Shown: positions 11,475 to 13,953 of the stretch, one piece after another
Layout of the letters: every line of letters begins with the position of its first letter
Position numbering within the stretch: position 1 is the first letter of the stretch
Source of the DNA: Candidatus Hydrogenedentota bacterium
Lineage (GTDB): Bacteria; Hydrogenedentota; Hydrogenedentia; Hydrogenedentales; SLHB01
Assembly (NCBI GenBank): GCA_029262095.1
Contig: JAJDAB010000481.1
Location: forward strand, 1-13,953
DNA: 13,953 nucleotides
Direction: 5' to 3'
Notes under the pieces: model-generated
Seen by the model: only the letters and a program-made list of their open reading frames with translations
What the model was told of the DNA's origin: nothing
Database searches by the model: none
Translations under genes and position numbers: made by a program

Positions 11475-13953
11475 ATTCCGGTCGGCGCGGTGACCGACTT
11501 CGGTGGATTTAGAACTCCGAGACCGAATTGCGGCGGCGGCGTTTTCTGCTTGCCAAGCTGCATCCCTGCCATCGGGTTTCCCGCTCCGGACGAATACATG
11601 CGACCGTAGTTTGAGAACTGCATGGCGTAATAGCCGCCATAGGTCATGTACATCGCGTTCTGCTGGAACGAATTCATTCCGTTTGAGCCGTTTGCCAACT
11701 GAACGACAATGGAGTTCTCACCGGCTTTCAAGTCCACATACAAGCGTGCCTGGTCGGGATACGGTGCCGAAGCGCCAAGCCCTCTTAACTGAACACCGTT
11801 TACCCATACGACGGGTGATACGTTGCCGCCGATGTGAATTGTGACCCGTTGATCGATGGTTGAAGTGATCGTGGTTTCACCGATTACATAGCGTGGCGAT
11901 CCTGGCAATTGGTCTTCGCCGAAGAACGATGTGAGATTGATCATGCCGAGATGCTCGCTCGGTTGAATTTCTATCGTGTTGTTGGCATCGAGCGCTGCAC
12001 GCGCGTCTTCGTACACAATCCCGGTATTCCATTGAGAACTCAGCGTCTCGACCGGACGTGTAAACCGCCACGATTCGATGAGCTCCGCATATCGACGTGC
12101 TTCGTCACGTTCCGCTTCGTCGGAGAGTAACGTGTCCGGTTCCGTTGGTTCTCCAGCACCTTCTGCCAACTCGGTGTAAAACGCCGCGAGGTCTGAGACG
12201 CGAAGATGGTTTGGTTCTGCATCAATTAGCGCCTTAATAGTGTCGCGTATCGCGGGTAAGTCTTCCGCCTCTACACTTTTCGCGATCGTCAACGCAGCGC
12301 TCGCCGAGTAGCCGTCGTTGAACGGAAGGAATGCAGTGTAGAGCGTAACGGCTTCCGCCAGTTGACCCTGTTCAACGGCTGTCGCTATCAGCCGCTCGCG
12401 CGCATGACCGGTCACATGTTCGTCAAAGCGGCCGTTCAGTAGGCGCTGGTAGTATGCACTTGCATCCGCACGGCGATCGGCGGCTTGCAATACGTCGGCC
12501 GCGATTTGCAATTGCGTGGCGCTCAACAGCTGCGATTCAGCGAGCTCCGGCAATCGCGATTCGGCGGGCGCGCGGTAGTGGTCCGCGAGGGCATGCCAGA
12601 ATTGGGCGTGTTCGTCGTAGGGGCTGTGGGTATCGATGGACGCAGCGAGTGCTTCGAACGCCGACTGGTCACCGCCTTTGGCCACAACTTCGATTACTTC
12701 GGGGTGCTGGTTGAACAGACCCGGACGTTTAGTTAAGAGCGGATCGAATACCGTGAACGCGTCATCGAATGCTTTCAGCTCGGCCAGTTTCTGGCCCGTG
12801 CTCTGCTGTTGCGCAAACGTCGCGTCGTTCTGTTGCGTCGCTCTTAGCAACCATTCCGCGGCCGCCTCGTGATCCATGTCTGTGAGCGCGTCGCCGATGG
12901 CGATACACGCCTGCGAATTGTACGTCGCATCTTTCGGGAACTGATTCCACAAAGCCGCCGCGCGATCGAATTCATTTCGGTTCGCGAGGCCGGATAACGC
13001 ATAGGGTAATGCGGCGAGCAAGGCCGGACGTTCCGCGTTGGCTAACGTCTCGACAGCGGAAAGTTCCAAGTTCGACTCAGCCAAAAAGCTACCGTACTGG
13101 CGATCCAACGCCGATCGCGCCGTGCGCGTGAGAACAATATCGTTCTCTTCGAACACCTTCATCGCTGCCTCCGTATCACCCATTTTGTGCAGCATTCGGG
13201 CTAAGGGCCCTTGATGCTGAGTGGAACCGGGTCGATCGGCGATGGCCTGACGCAACACGCGTACTCCGAGCTCGGGTGAACCCAGCGAGAGCATCTGCCA
13301 AAGCGCGTAACCATAGTCGTTCTGTCCGCGATGGTTGAACCACAGGTCATAGGCTTTGTCGTCGTGTCCGGTTGCTGCGTACACCGTGGCAAGCATGGCA
13401 CCTTGTGTAGCGCCTGCGTTGTGCGATCGCACACCCCGCTCCAGATAGGGCAACGCATCTTCATACCGTTTGAGTCCGGCTAGCATTGTGCCAATACTGG
13501 ATTGCGCCTCCGGGCCTTTTGCCCACGATGTGAGGTCTTTTAGTACATTCGCGCCCCGATCTATGGAGTCCGCGTCGTACAGCGCACTCGCCAGCTGAAC
13601 ACGATCCTGAACAGCCTGTTGCATGCTCGGCTGCAGCGCCGGGCTGGACGAAAGTGCAACGATTGCGTCGATGCGCTTAAGTGCGCGTAGCGTGGCGATC
13701 AATTGCCGGCGTTGGTTGTCATCGTAGGGATTCAGGTCGAACATTTTCTTGCGATACTCGTAAGCTTGTTCATGGCGGCCCGCCGCTCCATAGAGGCTCG
13801 CCAACACTTCCCACGTAGTGCGATCCTCGTCATCTTCCGGGATAAGGCGTTCTGCTGCAACGACAAAGGCATTCGTTTGACCGATCGCGCGCGCCATTGC
13901 AACGGATTGTTGTGCCGCGTTTTGCCGTTGCCAGCGCTCGCCGAATTGCGCAT
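11471..13953 (-). CDS. Large TPR-repeat protein with C-terminal jelly-roll-like domain (5' end beyond window)
   Basis: The frame is open from the right edge (codons for AQFGERWQRQNAAQQSVAMA precede the first in-window ATG at 13897) to TAG 11473-11471, so the true start lies outside. Much of the protein is helical with TPR-like repeats, for example LASLYGAAGRHEQAYEYRKK, ATVYAATGHDDKAYDLWF and ARMLHKMGDTEAAMKVFEEN. After 'ESWRFTRPVE' (near 12070) it changes to beta-rich sequence with WVNGVQLRG and LYVDLKAGENSIVVQLANG, the pattern of a jelly-roll/PA14-like carbohydrate-binding-type fold common in planctomycete exported proteins. The last 70 or so residues are rich in Met, Gly, Tyr and Asn (MYMTYGGYYAMQFSNYGRMY), then Pro. 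A scaffold or envelope role is likely; no enzyme motif is visible. Its stop overlaps that of the convergent KARI-like gene. Confidence 0.75.
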   Translation of the reverse strand, partial: AQFGERWQRQNAAQQSVAMARAIGQTNAFVVAAERLIPEDDEDRTTWEVLASLYGAAGRHEQAYEYRKKMFDLNPYDDNQRRQLIATLRALKRIDAIVALSSSPALQPSMQQAVQDRVQLASALYDADSIDRGANVLKDLTSWAKGPEAQSSIGTMLAGLKRYEDALPYLERGVRSHNAGATQGAMLATVYAATGHDDKAYDLWFNHRGQNDYGYALWQMLSLGSPELGVRVLRQAIADRPGSTQHQGPLARMLHKMGDTEAAMKVFEENDIVLTRTARSALDRQYGSFLAESNLELSAVETLANAERPALLAALPYALSGLANRNEFDRAAALWNQFPKDATYNSQACIAIGDALTDMDHEAAAEWLLRATQQNDATFAQQQSTGQKLAELKAFDDAFTVFDPLLTKRPGLFNQHPEVIEVVAKGGDQSAFEALAASIDTHSPYDEHAQFWHALADHYRAPAESRLPELAESQLLSATQLQIAADVLQAADRRADASAYYQRLLNGRFDEHVTGHARERLIATAVEQGQLAEAVTLYTAFLPFNDGYSASAALTIAKSVEAEDLPAIRDTIKALIDAEPNHLRVSDLAAFYTELAEGAGEPTEPDTLLSDEAERDEARRYAELIESWRFTRPVETLSSQWNTGIVYEDARAALDANNTIEIQPSEHLGMINLTSFFGEDQLPGSPRYVIGETTITSTIDQRVTIHIGGNVSPVVWVNGVQLRGLGASAPYPDQARLYVDLKAGENSIVVQLANGSNGMNSFQQNAMYMTYGGYYAMQFSNYGRMYSSGAGNPMAGMQLGKQKTPPPQFGLGVLNPPKSVTAPTGI

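Overview
This window looks like chromosomal DNA of a free-living bacterium of moderate GC content. The best lineage clue is the pair of prepilin-like proteins with the 'H-x-DG' processing-associated signature, together with a TPR protein ending in a jelly-roll-like domain. Such proteins are abundant in Planctomycetota, Lentisphaerota and Hydrogenedentota. I see no rRNA, tRNA, CRISPR array, insertion sequence or prophage gene.

Layout. (1) Positions 1-873, minus strand: the 5' part of a protein that resembles the N-terminal half of Type IIG-like restriction-modification enzymes. It runs off the left edge, starts inside the stop codon of a 26-codon leader ORF, and has a near-consensus promoter. 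(2) 1270-3008, plus strand: a PII protein and ammonium transporter pair (glnK-amtB) behind a structured leader. (3) 3113-3859, plus: a lipoprotein with two tandem pseudopilin-G-like repeats and its own extended -10 promoter. (4) 3860-4434: a gap with only a doubtful ORF. (5) 4435-5313, plus: an exported protein resembling DUF5694 / the TraB-TIKI superfamily. (6) 5565-6476 and 6729-7727, minus: two paralogous prepilin-like proteins; the second reading frame runs through a strong intrinsic terminator. (7) 7841-8140, minus: a small His-rich exported protein with a perfect dyad over its promoter. (8) 8297-11474, plus: a three-gene operon of haloalkane dehalogenase, hydroxyacid-oxoacid transhydrogenase and a divergent ketol-acid reductoisomerase homologue. 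(9) 11471-13953, minus: a large TPR protein, 5'-truncated by the window, sharing a CTAG stop overlap with the operon.

How the parts may work together. glnK-amtB is standard nitrogen scavenging. The three-gene operon is the most unusual unit. A hydrolytic dehalogenase would release an alcohol. A transhydrogenase of the ADHFE1 type oxidises 4-hydroxy acids by passing hydride to 2-oxoglutarate. The third enzyme keeps the KARI fold but has changes at the catalytic His and Lys positions and an acidic cofactor loop. I infer a small catabolic or detoxification pathway for a halogenated or hydroxylated carboxylic compound; its substrate cannot be read from sequence.
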